Shown here one piece after another: positions 12,324 to 27,300 of a stretch of DNA of 64,000 nucleotides. The notes under the pieces were generated by a model. It was not told where the DNA came from and made no database searches. It saw only the letters and a program-made list of their open reading frames with translations. Within the stretch, counting starts at the first letter, position 1; each line of letters opens with the position of its first letter. The translations under genes were made by a program, and so were the position numbers. This DNA is from Terebella lapidaria (Eukaryota > Annelida > Polychaeta > Terebellida > Terebellidae), in assembly GCA_949152475.1 (NCBI GenBank), contig OX424563.1, positions 26,199,001 through 26,263,000 on the forward strand, in the 5' to 3' direction.

Positions 12324-15300
12324 CTTCTTCCGCCACTTTTGGTTTCCGGACGATAACTTTAGATTGCCTTGACGGATCCTTGTCAAATTTTCACCGCAAG
12401 TCAGAAATGATATGAGGAAGAACCCTATTCTTTTTGAGCCGGATCGGAGGTCCGTGAGGTCCGTGAGGATGAAATCAAGGCTAATTTTAAGACTTGGTTT
12501 CCGGACGATAACTGGAAAAATATTTATGCAATAGTTGCAGAACTCTGCATGGAGGTTCATATGCCACCAGGGAAGAACCCTATTGATTTTGGGATCGATC
12601 CGTCAAACGACCTTTGACCTAGAGGTCAAAATAATTTTTTGCTGATTCATCCTTGAGGCTTCCTGCATATCTCGGAAACCGTGCGTCGTAGAGCGAAACG
12701 GACGTTATTTTCGGACTCGTCGCCCTAGACAAACATCTCTAGGGTGTACTTTTTTTTTGATCCGGCTCCGAGGTCCGTGAGGTCCGTGAGGATGAAATCG
12801 AGGAACTTGGTTTCCGGACGATAACTCAAAAAATATTCAGGCAATAGTTGCAGAATTTTGCACGGAGGTTTATATATCACCTGGGAAGAACCCTATTGAT
12901 TTTGGGATCGATGCCTCAAACGACCTTTGACCTAGAGGTCGAAATAATTTTTCGCTGAGTCATCCTTGATTCATCCTGCATATCTCGGAAACGGTGCGTC
13001 GTAGAACGAAACGGACGTTATTTTCGGACTCGTCGCCCTAGACAAACATGTCTAAGGGGTATTATGGATGAACTTTGACCTTGACCCGAAATTTTTTTGC
13101 CGAGTCGGCATTTTTCGTTTTCGTCGATATCTCGGAAACGGTGCGTCGTAGAGCGAAACGGACGTCATTTTCGGACTCGTCGCACTAGACAAACATGTCT
13201 ACGGGGAATTATTGATGAACTTTGACCTTGACCCGAAATTTTTTTGCCGAGTCGGCATTTTTCGTTTTCGTCGATATCTCGGAAACGGTGCGTCGTAGAG
13301 CGAAACGGACGTCATTTTCGGACTCGTCGCACTAGACAAACATGTCTACGGGGTATTATGGATGAACTTTGACCTTGACCCGAAATTTTTTTGCCGAGTC
13401 GGCATTTTTCGTTTTCGTCGATATCTCGGAAACGGTGCGTCGTAGAGCGAAACGGACGTTATTTTCGGACTCGTCACACTAGACAAACATGTCTACCGGG
13501 AATTATTGATGAACTTTGACCTTGACCCGAAATTTTTTTGCCGAGTCGGCATTTTTCGTTTTCGTCGATATCTCGGAAACGGTGCGTCGTAGAGCGAAAC
13601 GGACGTTATTTTCGGACTCGTCGCACTAGACAAACATGTCTAAGGGGAATTATGGATGAACTTTGACCTTGACCCGAAATTTTTTTGCCGAGTCGGCATT
13701 TTTCGTTTTCGTCGTTATCTCGGAAACGGTGCGTCGTAGAGCGAAACGGACGTTATTTTCGGACTCGTCGCACTAGACAAACATGTCTAAGGGGTATTAT
13801 GGATGAACTTTGACCTTGACCCGAAATTTTTTTGCCGAGTCGGCATTTTTCGTTTTCGTCGTTATCTCGGAAACGGTGCGTCGTAGAGCGAAACGGACGT
13901 TATTTTCGGACTCGTCGCACTAGACAAACATGTCTAAGGGGTATTATGGATGAACTTTGACCTTGACCCGAAATTTTTTTGCCGAGTCGGCATTTTTCGT
14001 TTTCGTCGATATCTCGGAAACGGTGCGTCGTAGAGCGAAACGGACGTTATTTTCGGACTCGTCGCACTAGACAAACATGTCTAAGGGGAATTATTGATGA
14101 ACTTTGACCTTGACCCGAAATTTTTTTGCCGAGTCGGCATTTTTCGTTTTCGTCGATATCTCGGAAACGGTGCGTCGTAGAGCGAAACGGACGTTACTTT
14201 CGGACTCGTCGCCCTAGACAAACATGTCTAAGGGGTATTATGGATTAACTTTGACCTTGACCCGAAATTTTTTTGCCGAGTCGGCAGTTTTTGTTTTCGT
14301 CGATATCTCGGAAACGGTGCGTCGTAGAGCGAAACGGATGGTATTTTCGGACTCGTCGCCCTAGACAAACATGTCTAGCGGGTATTATGGATGAACTTTG
14401 ACCTTGACCCGAAATTTGTCGACATTTTTCATTTTCGTCGATATCTAGTATTATAAATTATTCATCACACCGAAATGCCTCCAAGGCATCTTTAGGCCTT
14501 GACGTCTAGTTTTTGCTTAATTTAGAAATATACTATATTGAGAGTGTGGTGGTAGCATTTTGCGACATTTGAATACTATTGGTGTAGACAGCAGTATGGT
14601 AGAAAGTGTTTGGTGCTAAGCAGCGGGGTAGGACTACCAACTCTTTTAAAAGTTTGACATATTTACTCCAAGGGGAATCAAACTGATGGTAATATATGGG
14701 TGAATAATACATTTATCTGAAACAAACCCCAAATTGTCCTTGAGCATGTTTGATCGGGCGTCAAATCAAAATTTCCAAAGAAAATCTCACTTTTTTGTTC
14801 AAAATATTTCCTTTCTTAAGTGCAAAAATCACTGTTTTATTTCTTCTCTACAAGTCTTCCCTTTTCACATAAGAGCTCAATAATTGGGGATTATCACCTC
14901 TGTATGTGGGGTGTTATAATTGTAAAATGTGAAGAAAATTGCCATTATTTAGGTTATGGACCTGTATTGATTTCCTTATATGGTCAAAATGAGGCATCAA
15001 AGTACTATATTATTTAAAAACTCCCAGTTTCTCCTCCAAATGCACATGTATCACTTTAAAATGTCTCTGTTTTGGTTTGTATAGTGGTATTATGGGTATT
15101 CCTCTATGTACATGTGAATTTTCATGTTGATTGGAGCTGTTACTGTGCGCATGAATACATATAAACAAACCGGCCCTTTCTGGGAGTTTGCTTTCTGAGG
15201 AATTCGCCAGGTGTCAGCAGCTAACAGTCAAATGCTTGTAGCGTTTGATCTATTCCAACAACATGTGCTGATTTTTAAATATTTTGTAGGTTATATATAT

Positions 15301-15868
15301 TGCCTCAACATACTGAAATTTTATGAAAATTGAAACATTTTGAAAGTGATTTCTCTCATAAAACGTTATAATGGAGTTAAATGGCAATCCTATATGTGTT
15401 CGTATACCTAAACCGAGGACATGGAATTTTGTGTATTATAGATTTTTAGCAGGTTTTGTGGCATTTCTTTAATTTGAGTGTGGATAGTGTGCGGTTTTCA
15501 TGAATTTTTCACCATTGCAACCATAGTTTTCGTTCACGTGGATTTTTATTACATATGTAGGATTATATCTACATGCTAATAGCGGCGGTGTTTATCCCCC
15601 CCCCCTTGAATGCTAAAGACATGGAGTTAGTGCCTTTTTATTTTCTTTATTTTCATATAGTAACCAATATTTCAAATCACTGTAAAATATTATACACTTT
15701 CACTGAGGACTACTGGACTCAGACACAGCCTAACTGAAAAAGGTGTCGAAATGGCCACCAAAAATTGAACGGTGGATAATACTAGGTGTCTCTGAAATTC
15801 ATCACCACAACCTATATAGTCGATCATAAATAAGCTAGGTTAGGCATTGCAGAATGCATTTGGTATAT
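11952..15868. repeat. Higher-order unit 4 (3917 bp)
   Basis: Standard-length unit with ten 147-bp monomers at 12980-14440 and the shortest C run (C10 near 15596). It can serve as the reference unit because it has no private duplication or deletion beyond homopolymers and point changes. Confidence 0.93.
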
Positions 15869-16207
15869 TATTTGCAATTTTGGCACCATATCTGGTCAAG
15901 TACGCATTTTTCCGATTTTTTTACCATATTTTTTTTTCGATATTGCCGTAGAACCACATTTTTGACCCCATATGTGTCTCTTGCCGTTTGATCGATTGCA
16001 GTCCATCATATAAATGTGTTTTATAAATAAATTTCATACAGCACATAAATTAGTCCCCTGTACAAGGCACCTATGTGACCTAATGTCGGTGATCTCTGGC
16101 TTACAGAAACCATATTTTCAACAAATTGTCTACGTTTTTGTGTTTTGTCAAGATTAAAACCTTGGAATTAAGGCATTTCGGCAGAAATGCCTTTATGGTT
16201 TTAGCAG

Positions 16208-16240
<33 letters not shown>

Positions 16241-19200
16241 CTTCTTCCGCCACTTTTGGTTTCCGGACGATAACTTTAGATTGCCTTGACGGATCCTTGT
16301 CAAATTTTCACCGCAAGTCAGAAATGATATGAGGAAGAACCCTATTCTTTTTGAGCCGGATCGGAGGTCCGTGAGGTCCGTGAGGATGAAATCAAGGCTA
16401 ATTTTAAGACTTGGTTTCCGGACGATAACTGGAAAAATATTTATGCAATAGTTGCAGAACTCTGCATGGAGGTTCATATGCCACCAGGGAAGAACCCTAT
16501 TGATTTTGGGATCGATCCGTCAAACGACCTTTGACCTAGAGGTCAAAATAATTTTTTGCTGATTCATCCTTGAGGCTTCCTGCATATCTCGGAAACCGTG
16601 CGTCGTAGAGCGAAACGGACGTTATTTTCGGACTCGTCGCCCTAGACAAACATCTCTAGGGTGTACTTTTTTTTTGATCCGGCTCCGAGGTCCGTGAGGT
16701 CCGTGAGGATGAAATCGAGGAACTTGGTTTCCGGACGATAACTCAAAAAATATTCAGGCAATAGTTGCAGAATTTTGCACGGAGGTTTATATATCACCTG
16801 GGAAGAACCCTATTGATTTTGGGATCGATGCCTCAAACGACCTTTGACCTAGAGGTCGAAATAATTTTTTGCTGAGTCATCCTTGATTCATCCTGCATAT
16901 CTCGGAAACGGTGCGTCGTAGAACGAAACGGACGTTATTTTCGGACTCGTCGCCCTAGACAAACATGTCTAAGGGGTATTATGGATGAACTTTGACCTTG
17001 ACCCGAAATTTTTTTGCCGAGTCGGCATTTTTCGTTTTCGTCGATATCTCGGAAACGGTGCGTCGTAGAGCGAAACGGACGTCATTTTCGGACTCGTCGC
17101 ACTAGACAAACATGTCTACGGGGAATTATTGATGAACTTTGACCTTGACCCGAAATTTTTTTGCCGAGTCGGCATTTTTCGTTTTCGTCGATATCTCGGA
17201 AACGGTGCGTCGTAGAGCGAAACGGACGTCATTTTCGGACTCGTCGCACTAGACAAACATGTCTACGGGGTATTATGGATGAACTTTGACCTTGACCCGA
17301 AATTTTTTTGCCGAGTCGGCATTTTTCGTTTTCGTCGATATCTCGGAAACGGTGCGTCGTAGAGCGAAACGGACGTTATTTTCGGACTCGTCACACTAGA
17401 CAAACATGTCTACCGGGAATTATTGATGAACTTTGACCTTGACCCGAAATTTTTTTGCCGAGTCGGCATTTTTCGTTTTCGTCGATATCTCGGAAACGGT
17501 GCGTCGTAGAGCGAAACGGACGTTATTTTCGGACTCGTCGCACTAGACAAACATGTCTAAGGGGAATTATGGATGAACTTTGACCTTGACCCGAAATTTT
17601 TTTGCCGAGTCGGCATTTTTCGTTTTCGTCGTTATCTCGGAAACGGTGCGTCGTAGAGCGAAACGGACGTTATTTTCGGACTCGTCGCACTAGACAAACA
17701 TGTCTAAGGGGAATTATGGATGAACTTTGACCTTGACCCGAAATTTTTTTGCCGAGTCGGCATTTTTCGTTTTCGTCGTTATCTCGGAAACGGTGCGTCG
17801 TAGAGCGAAACGGACGTTATTTTCGGACTCGTCGCACTAGACAAACATGTCTAAGGGCTATTATGGATGAACTTTGACCTTGACCCGAAATTTTTTTGCC
17901 GAGTCGGCATTTTTCGTTTTCGTCGTTATCTCGGAAACGGTGCGTCGTAGAGCGAAACGGACGTTATTTTCGGACTCGTCGCACTAGACAAACATGTCTA
18001 AGGGGTATTATGGATGAACTTTGACCTTGACCCGAAATTTTTTTGCCGAGTCGGCATTTTTCGTTTTCGTCGATATCTCGGAAACGGTGCGTCGTAGAGC
18101 GAAACGGACGTTATTTTCGGACTCGTCGCACTAGACAAACATGTCTAAGGGGAATTATGGATGAACTTTGACCTTGACCCGAAATTTTTTTGCCGAGTCG
18201 GCATTTTTCGTTTTCGTCGTTATCTCGGAAACGGTGCGTCGTAGAGCGAAACGGACGTTATTTTCGGACTCGTCGCACTAGACAAACATGTCTAAGGGGT
18301 ATTATGGATGAACTTTGACCTTGACCCGAAATTTTTTTGCCGAGTCGGCATTTTTCGTTTTCGTCGATATCTCGGAAACGGTGCGTCGTAGAGCGAAACG
18401 GACGTTATTTTCGGACTCGTCGCACTAGACAAACATGTCTAAGGGGAATTATTGATGAACTTTGACCTTGACCCGAAATTTTTTTGCCGAGTCGGCATTT
18501 TTCGTTTTCGTCGATATCTCGGAAACGGTGTGTCGTAGAGCGAAACGGACGTTACTTTCGGACTCGTCGCCCTAGATAAACATGTCTAAGGGGTATTATG
18601 GATTAACTTTGACCTGGACCCGAAATTTTTTTGCCGAGTCGGCAGTTTTTGTTTTCGTCGATATCTCGAAAACGGTGCGTCGTAGAGCGAAACGGATGGT
18701 ATTTTCGGACTCGTCGCCCTAGACAAACATGTCTAGCGGGTATTATGGATGAACTTTGACCTTGACCCGAAATTTGTCGACATTTTTCATTTTCGTCGAT
18801 ATCTAGTATTATAAATTATTCATCACACCGAAATGCCTCCAAGGCATCTTTAGGCCTTGACGTCTAGTTTTTGCTTAATTTAGAAATATACTATATTGAG
18901 AGTGTGGTGGTAGCATTTTGCGACATTTGAATACTATTGGTGTAGACAGCAGTATGGTAGAAAGTGTTTGGTGCTAAGCAGCGGGGTAGGACTACCAACT
19001 CTTTTAAAAGTTTGACATATTTACTCCAAGGGGAATCAAACTGATGGTAATATATGGGTGAATAATACATTTATCTAAAACAAACCCCAAATTGTCCTTG
19101 AGCATGTTTGATCGGGCGTCAAATCAAAATTTCCAAAGAAAATCTCACTTTTTTGTTCAAAATATTTCCTTTCTTAAGTGCAAAAATCACTGTTTTATTT

Positions 19201-20227
19201 CTTCTCTACAAGTCTTCCCTTTTCACATAAGAGCTCAATAATTGGGGATTATCACCTCTGTATGTGGGGTGTTATAATTGTAAAATGTGAAGAAAATTGC
19301 CATTATTTAGGTTATGGACCTGTATTGATTTCCTTATATGGTCAAAATGAGGCATCAAAGTACTATATTATTTAAAAACTCCCAGTTTCTCCTCCAAATG
19401 CACATGTATCACTTTAAAATGTCTCTGTTTTGGTTTGTATAGTGGTATTATGGGTATTCCTCTATGTACATGTGAATTTTCATGTTGATTGGAGCTGTTA
19501 CTGTGCGCATGAATACATATAAACAAACCGGCCCTTTCTGGGAGTTTGCTTTCTGAGGAATTCGCCAGGTGTCAGCAGCTAACAGTCAAATGCTTGTAGC
19601 GTTTGATCTATTCCAACAACATGTGCTGATTTTTAAATATTTTGTAGGTTATATATATTGCCTCAACATACTGAAATTTTATGAAAATTGAAACATTTTG
19701 AAAGTGATTTCTCTCATAAAACGTTATAATGGAGTTAAATGGCAATCCTATATGTGTTCGTATACCTAAACCGAGGACATGGAATTTTGTGTATTATAGA
19801 TTTTTAGCAGGTTTTGTGGCATTTCTTAAATTTGAGTGTGGATAGTGTGCGGTTTTCATGAATTTTTCACCATTGCAACCATAGTTTTCGTTCACGTGGA
19901 TTTTTATTACATATGTAGGATTATATCTACATGCTAATAGCGGCGGTGTTTATCCCCCCCCCCCTTGAATGCTAAAGACATGGAGTTAGTGCCTTTTTAT
20001 TTTCTTTATTTTCATATAGTAACCAATATTTCAAATCACTGTAAAATATTATACACTTTCACTGAGGACTACTGGACTCAGACACAGCCTAACTGAAAAA
20101 GGTGTCGAAATGGCCACCAAAAATTGAACGGTGGATAATACTAGGTGTCTCTGAAATTCATCACCACAACCTATATAGTCGATCATAAATAAGCTAGGTT
20201 AGGCATTGCAGAATGCATTTGGTATAT
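15869..20227. repeat. Higher-order unit 5 (4359 bp, 13 monomers)
   Basis: Longest unit. It exceeds the 3918-bp standard by 441 bp, exactly three 147-bp monomers, and the minisatellite (16897-18798) accordingly has 13 copies. The extra copies lie around 17700-18300, where the aggggaattatgg and aggggtattatgg variants with cgttatctcgg recur. This points to unequal exchange or slippage in monomer register. Confidence 0.93.
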
Positions 20228-20566
20228 TATTTGCAATTTTGGCACCATATCTGGTCAAGTACGCATTTTTCCGATTTTTTTACCATATTTTTTTTTCGAT
20301 ATTGCCGTAGAACCACATTTTTGACCCCATATGTGTCTCTTGCCGTTTGATCGATTGCAGTCCATCATATAAATGTGTTTTATAAATAAATTTCATACAG
20401 CACATAAATTAGTCCCCTGTACAAGGCACCTATGTGACCTAATGTCGGTGATCTCTGGCTTACAGAAACCATATTTTCAACAAATTGTCTACGTTTTTGT
20501 GTTTTGTCAAGATTAAAACCTTGGAATTAAGGCATTTCGGCAGAAATGCCTTTATGGTTTTAGCAG

Positions 20567-20598
<32 letters not shown>

Positions 20599-23500
20599 CT
20601 TCTTCCGCCACTTTTGGTTTCCGGACGATAACTTTAGATTGCCTTGACGGATCCTTGTCAAATTTTCACCGCAAGTCAGAAATGATATGAGGAAGAACCC
20701 TATTCTTTTTGAGCCGGATCGGAGGTCCGTGAGGTCCGTGAGGATGAAATCAAGGCTAATTTTAAGACTTGGTTTCCGGACGATAACTGGAAAAATATTT
20801 ATGCAATAGTTGCAGAACTCTGCATGGAGGTTCATATGCCACCAGGGAAGAACCCTATTGATTTTGGGATCGATCCGTCAAACGACCTTTGACCTAGAGG
20901 TCAAAATAATTTTTTGCTGATTCATCCTTGAGGCTTCCTGCATATCTCGGAAACCGTGCGTCGTAGAGCGAAACGGACGTTATTTTCGGACTCGTCGCCC
21001 TAGACAAACATCTCTAGGGTGTACTTTTTTTTTGATCCGGCTCCGAGGTCCGTGAGGTCCGTGAGGATGAAATCGAGGAACTTGGTTTCCGGACGATAAC
21101 TCAAAAAATATTCAGGCAATAGTTGCAGAATTTTGCACGGAGGTTTATATATCACCTGGGAAGAACCCTATTGATTTTGGGATCGATGCCTCAAACGACC
21201 TTTGACCTAGAGGTCGAAATAATTTTTTGCTGAGTCATCCTTGATTCATCCTGCATATCTCGGAAACGGTGCGTCGTAGAGCGAAACGGACGTTATTTTC
21301 GGACTCGTCGCCCTAGACAAACATGTCTAAGGGGTATTATGGATGAACTTTAACCTTGACCCGAAATTTTTTTGCCGAGTCGGCATTTTTCGTTTTCGTC
21401 GATATCTCGGAAACGGTGCGTCGTAGAGCGAAACGGACGTTATTTTCGGACTCGTCGCACTAGACAAACATGTCTACGGGGAATTATTGATGAACTTTGA
21501 CCTTGACCCGAAATTTTTTTGCCGAGTCGGCATTTTTCGTTTTCGTCGATATCTCGGAAACGGTGCGTCGTAGAGCGAAACGGACGTTATTTTCGGACTC
21601 GTCGCACTAGACAAACATGTCTACGGGGTATTATGGATGAACTTTGACCTTGACCCGAAATTTTTTTGCCGAGTCGGCATTTTTCGTTTTCGTCGATATC
21701 TCGGAAACGGTGCGTCGTAGAGCGAAACGGACGTTATTTTCGGACTCGTCGCACTAGACAAACATGTCTACGGGGAATTATTGATGAACTTTGACCTTGA
21801 CCCGAAATTTTTTTGCCGAGTCGGCATTTTTCGTTTTCGTCGATATCTCGGAAACGGTGCGTCGTAGAGCGAAACGGACGTTATTTTCGGACTCGTCGCA
21901 CTAGACAAACATGTCTAAGGGGAATTATGGATGAACTTTGACCTTGACCCGAAATTTTTTTGCCGAGTCGGCATTTTTCGTTTTCGTCGTTATCTCGGAA
22001 ACGGTGCGTCGTAGAGCGAAACGGACGTTATTTTCGGACTCGTCGCACTAGACAAACATGTCTAAAGGGTATTATGGATGAACTTTGACCTTGACCCGAA
22101 ATTTTTTTGCCGAGTCGGCATTTTTCGTTTTCGTCGTTATCTCGGAAACGGTGCGTCGTAGAGCGAAACGGACGTTATTTTCGGACTCGTCGCACTAGAC
22201 AATTAGTCTAAGGGGTATTATGGATGAACTTTGACCTTGACCCGAAATTTTTTTGCCGAGTCGGCATTTTTCGTTTTCGTCGATATCTCGGAAACGGTGC
22301 GTCGTAGAGCGAAACGGACGTTACTTTCGGACTCGTCGCCCTAGACAAACATGTCTAAGGGGTATTATGGATTAACTTTGACCTTGACCCGAAATTTTTT
22401 TGCCGAGTCGGCAGTTTTTGTTTTCGTCGATATCTCGGAAACGGTGCGTCGTAGAGCGAAACGGATGGTATTTTCGGACTCGTCGCCCTAGACAAACATG
22501 TCTAGCGGGTATTATGGATGAACTTTGACCTTGACCCGAAATTTGTCGACATTTTTCATTTTCGTCGATATCTAGTATTATAAATTATTCATCACACCGA
22601 AATGCCTCCAAGGCATCTTTAGGCCTTGACGTCTAGTTTTTGCTTAATTTAGAAATATACTATATTGAGAGTGTGGTGGTAGCATTTTGCGACATTTGAA
22701 TACTATTGGTGTAGACAGCAGTATGGTAGAAAGTGTTTGGTGCTAAGCAGCGGGGTAGGACTACCAACTCTTTTAAAAGTTTGACATATTTACTCCAAGG
22801 GGAATCAAACTGATGGTAATATATGGGTGAATAATACATTTATCTGAAACAAACCCCAAATTGTCCTTGAGCATGTTTGATCGGGCGTCAAATCAAAATT
22901 TCCAAAGAAAATCTCACTTTTTTGTTCAAAATATTTCCTTTCTTAAGTGCAAAAATCACTGTTTTATTTCTTCTCTACAAGTCTTCCCTTTTCACATAAG
23001 AGCTCAATAATTGGGGATTATCACCTCTGTATGTGGGGTGTTATAATTGTAAAATGTGAAGAAAATTGCCATTATTTAGGTTATGGACCTGTATTGATTT
23101 CCTTATATGGTCAAAATGAGGCATCAAAGTACTATATTATTTAAAAACTCCCAGTTTCTCCTCCAAATGCACATGTATCACTTTAAAATGTCTCTGTTTT
23201 GGTTTGTATAGTGGTATTATGGGTATTCCTCTATGTACATGTGAATTTTCATGTTGATTGGAGCTGTTACTGTGCGCATGAATACATATAAACAAACCGG
23301 CCCTTTCTGGGAGTTTGCTTTCTGAGGAATTCGCCAGGTGTCAGCAGCTAACAGTCAAATGCTTGTAGCGTTTGATCTATTCCAACAACATGTGCTGATT
23401 TTTAAATATTTTGTAGGTTATATATATTGCCTCAACATACTGAAATTTTATGAAAATTGAAACATTTTGAAAGTGATTTCTCTCATAAAACGTTATAATG

Positions 23501-24001
23501 GAGTTAAATGGCAATCCTATATGTGTTCGTATACCTAAACCGAGGACATGGAATTTTGTGTATTATAGATTTTTAGCAGGTTTTGTGGCATTTCTTTAAT
23601 TTGAGTGTGGATAGTGTGCGGTTTTCATGAATTTTTCACCATTGCAACCATAGTTTTCGTTCACGTGGATTTTTATTACATATGTAGGATTATATCTACA
23701 TGCTAATAGCGGCGGTGTTTATCCCCCCCCCCCCCCCCTTGAATACTAAAGACATGGAGTTAGTGCCTTTTTATTTTCTTTATTTTCATATAGTAACCAA
23801 TATTTCAAATCACTGTAAAATATTATACACTTTCACTGAGGACTACTGGACTCAGACACAGCCTAACTGAAAAAGGTGTCGAAATGGCCACCAAAAATTG
23901 AACGGTGGATAATACTAGGTGTCTCTGAAATTCATCACCACAACCTATATAGTCGATCATAAATAAGCTAGGTTAGGCATTGCAGAATGCATTTGGTATA
24001 T
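20228..24001. repeat. Higher-order unit 6 (3774 bp, 9 monomers)
   Basis: Shortest complete unit, with nine monomers at 21255-22567. One monomer has lost two bases in the acaaacatgtc motif near 22200. It carries the longest C run (C16 near 23723). Several positions that read gacgtcatt in the early monomers of units 1-5 read gacgttatt here and in unit 7, so units 6 and 7 share a monomer haplotype. Confidence 0.93.
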
Positions 24002-24340
24002 TATTTGCAATTTTGGCACCATATCTGGTCAAGTACGCATTTTTCCGATTTTTTTACCATATTTTTTTTTCGATATTGCCGTAGAACCACATTTTTGACC
24101 CCATATGTGTCTCTTGCCGTTTGATCGATTGCAGTCCATCATATAAATGTGTTTTATAAATAAATTTCATACAGCACATAAATTAGTCCCCTGTACAAGG
24201 CACCTATGTGACCTAATGTCGGTGATCTCTGGCTTACAGAAACCATATTTTCAACAAATTGTCTACGTTTTTGTGTTTTGTCAAGATTAAAACCTTGGAA
24301 TTAAGGCATTTCGGCAGAAATGCCTTTATGGTTTTAGCAG

Positions 24341-24373
<33 letters not shown>

Positions 24374-27300
24374 CTTCTTCCGCCACTTTTGGTTTCCGGA
24401 CGATAACTTTAGATTGCCTTGACGGATCCTTGTCAAATTTTCACCGCAAGTCAGAAATGATATGAGGAAGAACCCTATTCTTTTTGAGCCGGATCGGAGG
24501 TCCGTGAGGTCCGTGAGGATGAAATCAAGGCTAATTTTAAGACTTGGTTTCCGGACGATAACTGGAAAAATATTTATGCAATAGTTGCAGAACTCTGCAT
24601 GGAGGTTCATATGCCACCAGGGAAGAACCCTATTGATTTTGGGATCGATCCGTCAAACGACCTTTGACCTAGAGGTCAAAATAATTTTTTGCTGATTCAT
24701 CCTTGAGGCTTCCTGCATATCTCGGAAACCGTGCGTCGTAGAGCGAAACGGACGTTATTTTCGGACTCGTCGCCCTAGACAAACATCTCTAGGGTGTACT
24801 TTTTTTTTGATCCGGCTCCGAGGTCCGTGAGGTCCGTGAGGATGAAATCGAGGAACTTGGTTTCCGGACGATAACTCAAAAAATATTCAGGCAATAGTTG
24901 CAGAATTTTGCACGGAGGTTTATATATCACCTGGGAAGAACCCTATTGATTTTGGGATCGATGCCTCAAACGACCTTTGACCTAGAGGTCGAAATAATTT
25001 TTTGCTGAGTCATCCTTGATTCATCCTGCATATCTCGGAAACGGTGCGTCGTAGAACGAAACGGACGTTATTTTCGGACTCGTCGCCCTAGACAAACATG
25101 TCTAAGGGGTATTATGGATGAACTTTGACCTTGACCCGAAATTTTTTTGCCGAGTCGGCATTTTTCGTTTTCGTCGATATCTCGGAAACGGTGCGTCGTA
25201 GAGCGAAACGGACGTTATTTTCGGACTCGTCGCACTAGACAAACATGTCTACGGGGAATTATTGATGAACTTTGACCTTGACCCGAAATTTTTTTGCCGA
25301 GTCGGCATTTTTCGTTTTCGTCGATATCTCGGAAACGGTGCGTCGTAGAGCGAAACGGACGTTATTTTCGGACTCGTCGCACTAGACAAACATGTCTACG
25401 GGGTATTATGGATGAACTTTGACCTTGACCCGAAATTTTTTTGCCGAGTCGGCATATTTCGTTTTCGTCGATATCTCGGAAACGGTGCGTCGTAGAGCGA
25501 AACGGACGTTATTTTCGGACTCGTCGCACTAGACAAACATGTCTACGGGGAATTATTGATGAACTTTGACCTTGACCCGAAATTTTTTTGCCGAGTCGGC
25601 ATTTTTCGTTTTCGTCGATATCTCGGAAACGGTGCGTCGTAGAGCGAAACGGACGTTATTTTCGGACTCGTCGCACTAGACAAACATGTCTAAGGGGAAT
25701 TATGGATGAACTTTGACCTTGACCCGAAATTTTTTTGCCGAGTCGGCATTTTTCGTTTTCGTCGTTATCTCGGAAACGGTGCGTCGTAGAGCGAAACGGA
25801 CGTTATTTTCGGACTCGTCGCACTAGACAAACATGTCTAAGGGGTATTATGGATGAACTTTGACCTTGACCTGAAATTTTTTTGCCGAGTCGGCATTTTT
25901 CGTTTTCGTCGATATCTCGGAAACGGTGCGTCGTAGAGCGAAACGGACGTTATTTTCGGACTCGTCGCACTAGACAAACATGTCTACGGGGAATTATTGA
26001 TGAACTTTGACCTTGACCCGAAATTTTTTTGCCGAGTCGGCATTTTTCGTTTTCGTCGATATCTCGGAAACGGTGCGTCGTAGAGCGAAACGGACGTTAT
26101 TTTCGGACTCGTCGCACTAGACAAACATGTCTAAGGGGTATTATGGATGAACTTTGACCTTGACCCGAAATTTTTTTGCCGAGTCGGCATTTTTCGTTTT
26201 CGTCGATATCTCGGAAACGGTGCGTCGTAGAGCGAAACGGACGTTATTTTCGGACTCGTCGCACTAGACAAACATGTCTAAGGGGAATTATTGATGAACT
26301 TTGACCTTGACCCGAAATTTTTTTGCCGAGTCGGCATTTTTCGTTTTCGTCGATATCTCGGAAACGGTGCGTCGTAGAGCGAAACGGACGTTACTTTCGG
26401 ACTCGTCGCCCTAGACAAACATGTCTAAGGGGTATTATGGATTAACTTTGACCTTGACCCGAAATTTTTTTGCCGAGTCGGCAGTTTTTGTTTTCGTCGA
26501 TATCTCGGAAACGGTGCGTCGTAGAGCGAAACGGATGGTATTTTCGGACTCGTCGCCCTAGACAAACATGTCTAGCGGGTATTATGGATGAACTTTGACC
26601 TTGACCCGAAATTTGTCGACATTTTTCATTTTCGTCGATATCTAGTATTATAAATTATTCATCACACCGAAATGCCTCCAAGGCATCTTTAGGCCTTGAC
26701 GTCTAGTTTTTGCTTAATTTAGAAATATACTATATTGAGAGTGTGGTGGTAGCATTTTGCGACATTTGAATACTATTGGTGTAGACAGCAGTATGGTAGA
26801 AAGTGTTTGGTGCTAAGCAGCGGGGTAGGACTACCAACTCTTTTAAAAGTTTGACATATTTACTCCAAGGGGAATCAAACTGATGGTAATATATGGGTGA
26901 ATAATACATTTATCTGAAACAAACCCCAAATTGTCCTTGAGCATGTTTGATCGGGCGTCAAATCAAAATTTCCAAAGAAAATCTCACTTTTTTGTTCAAA
27001 ATATTTCCTTTCTTAAGTGCAAAAATCACTGTTTTATTTCTTCTCTACAAGTCTTCCCTTTTCACATAAGAGCTCAATAATTGGGGATTATCACCTCTGT
27101 ATGTGGGGTGTTATAATTGTAAAATGTGAAGAAAATTGCCATTATTTAGGTTATGGACCTGTATTGATTTCCTTATATGGTCAAAATGAGGCATCAAAGT
27201 ACTATATTATTTAAAAACTCCCAGTTTCTCCTCCAAATGCACATGTATCACTTTAAAATGTCTCTGTTTTGGTTTGTATAGTGGTATTATGGGTATTCCT

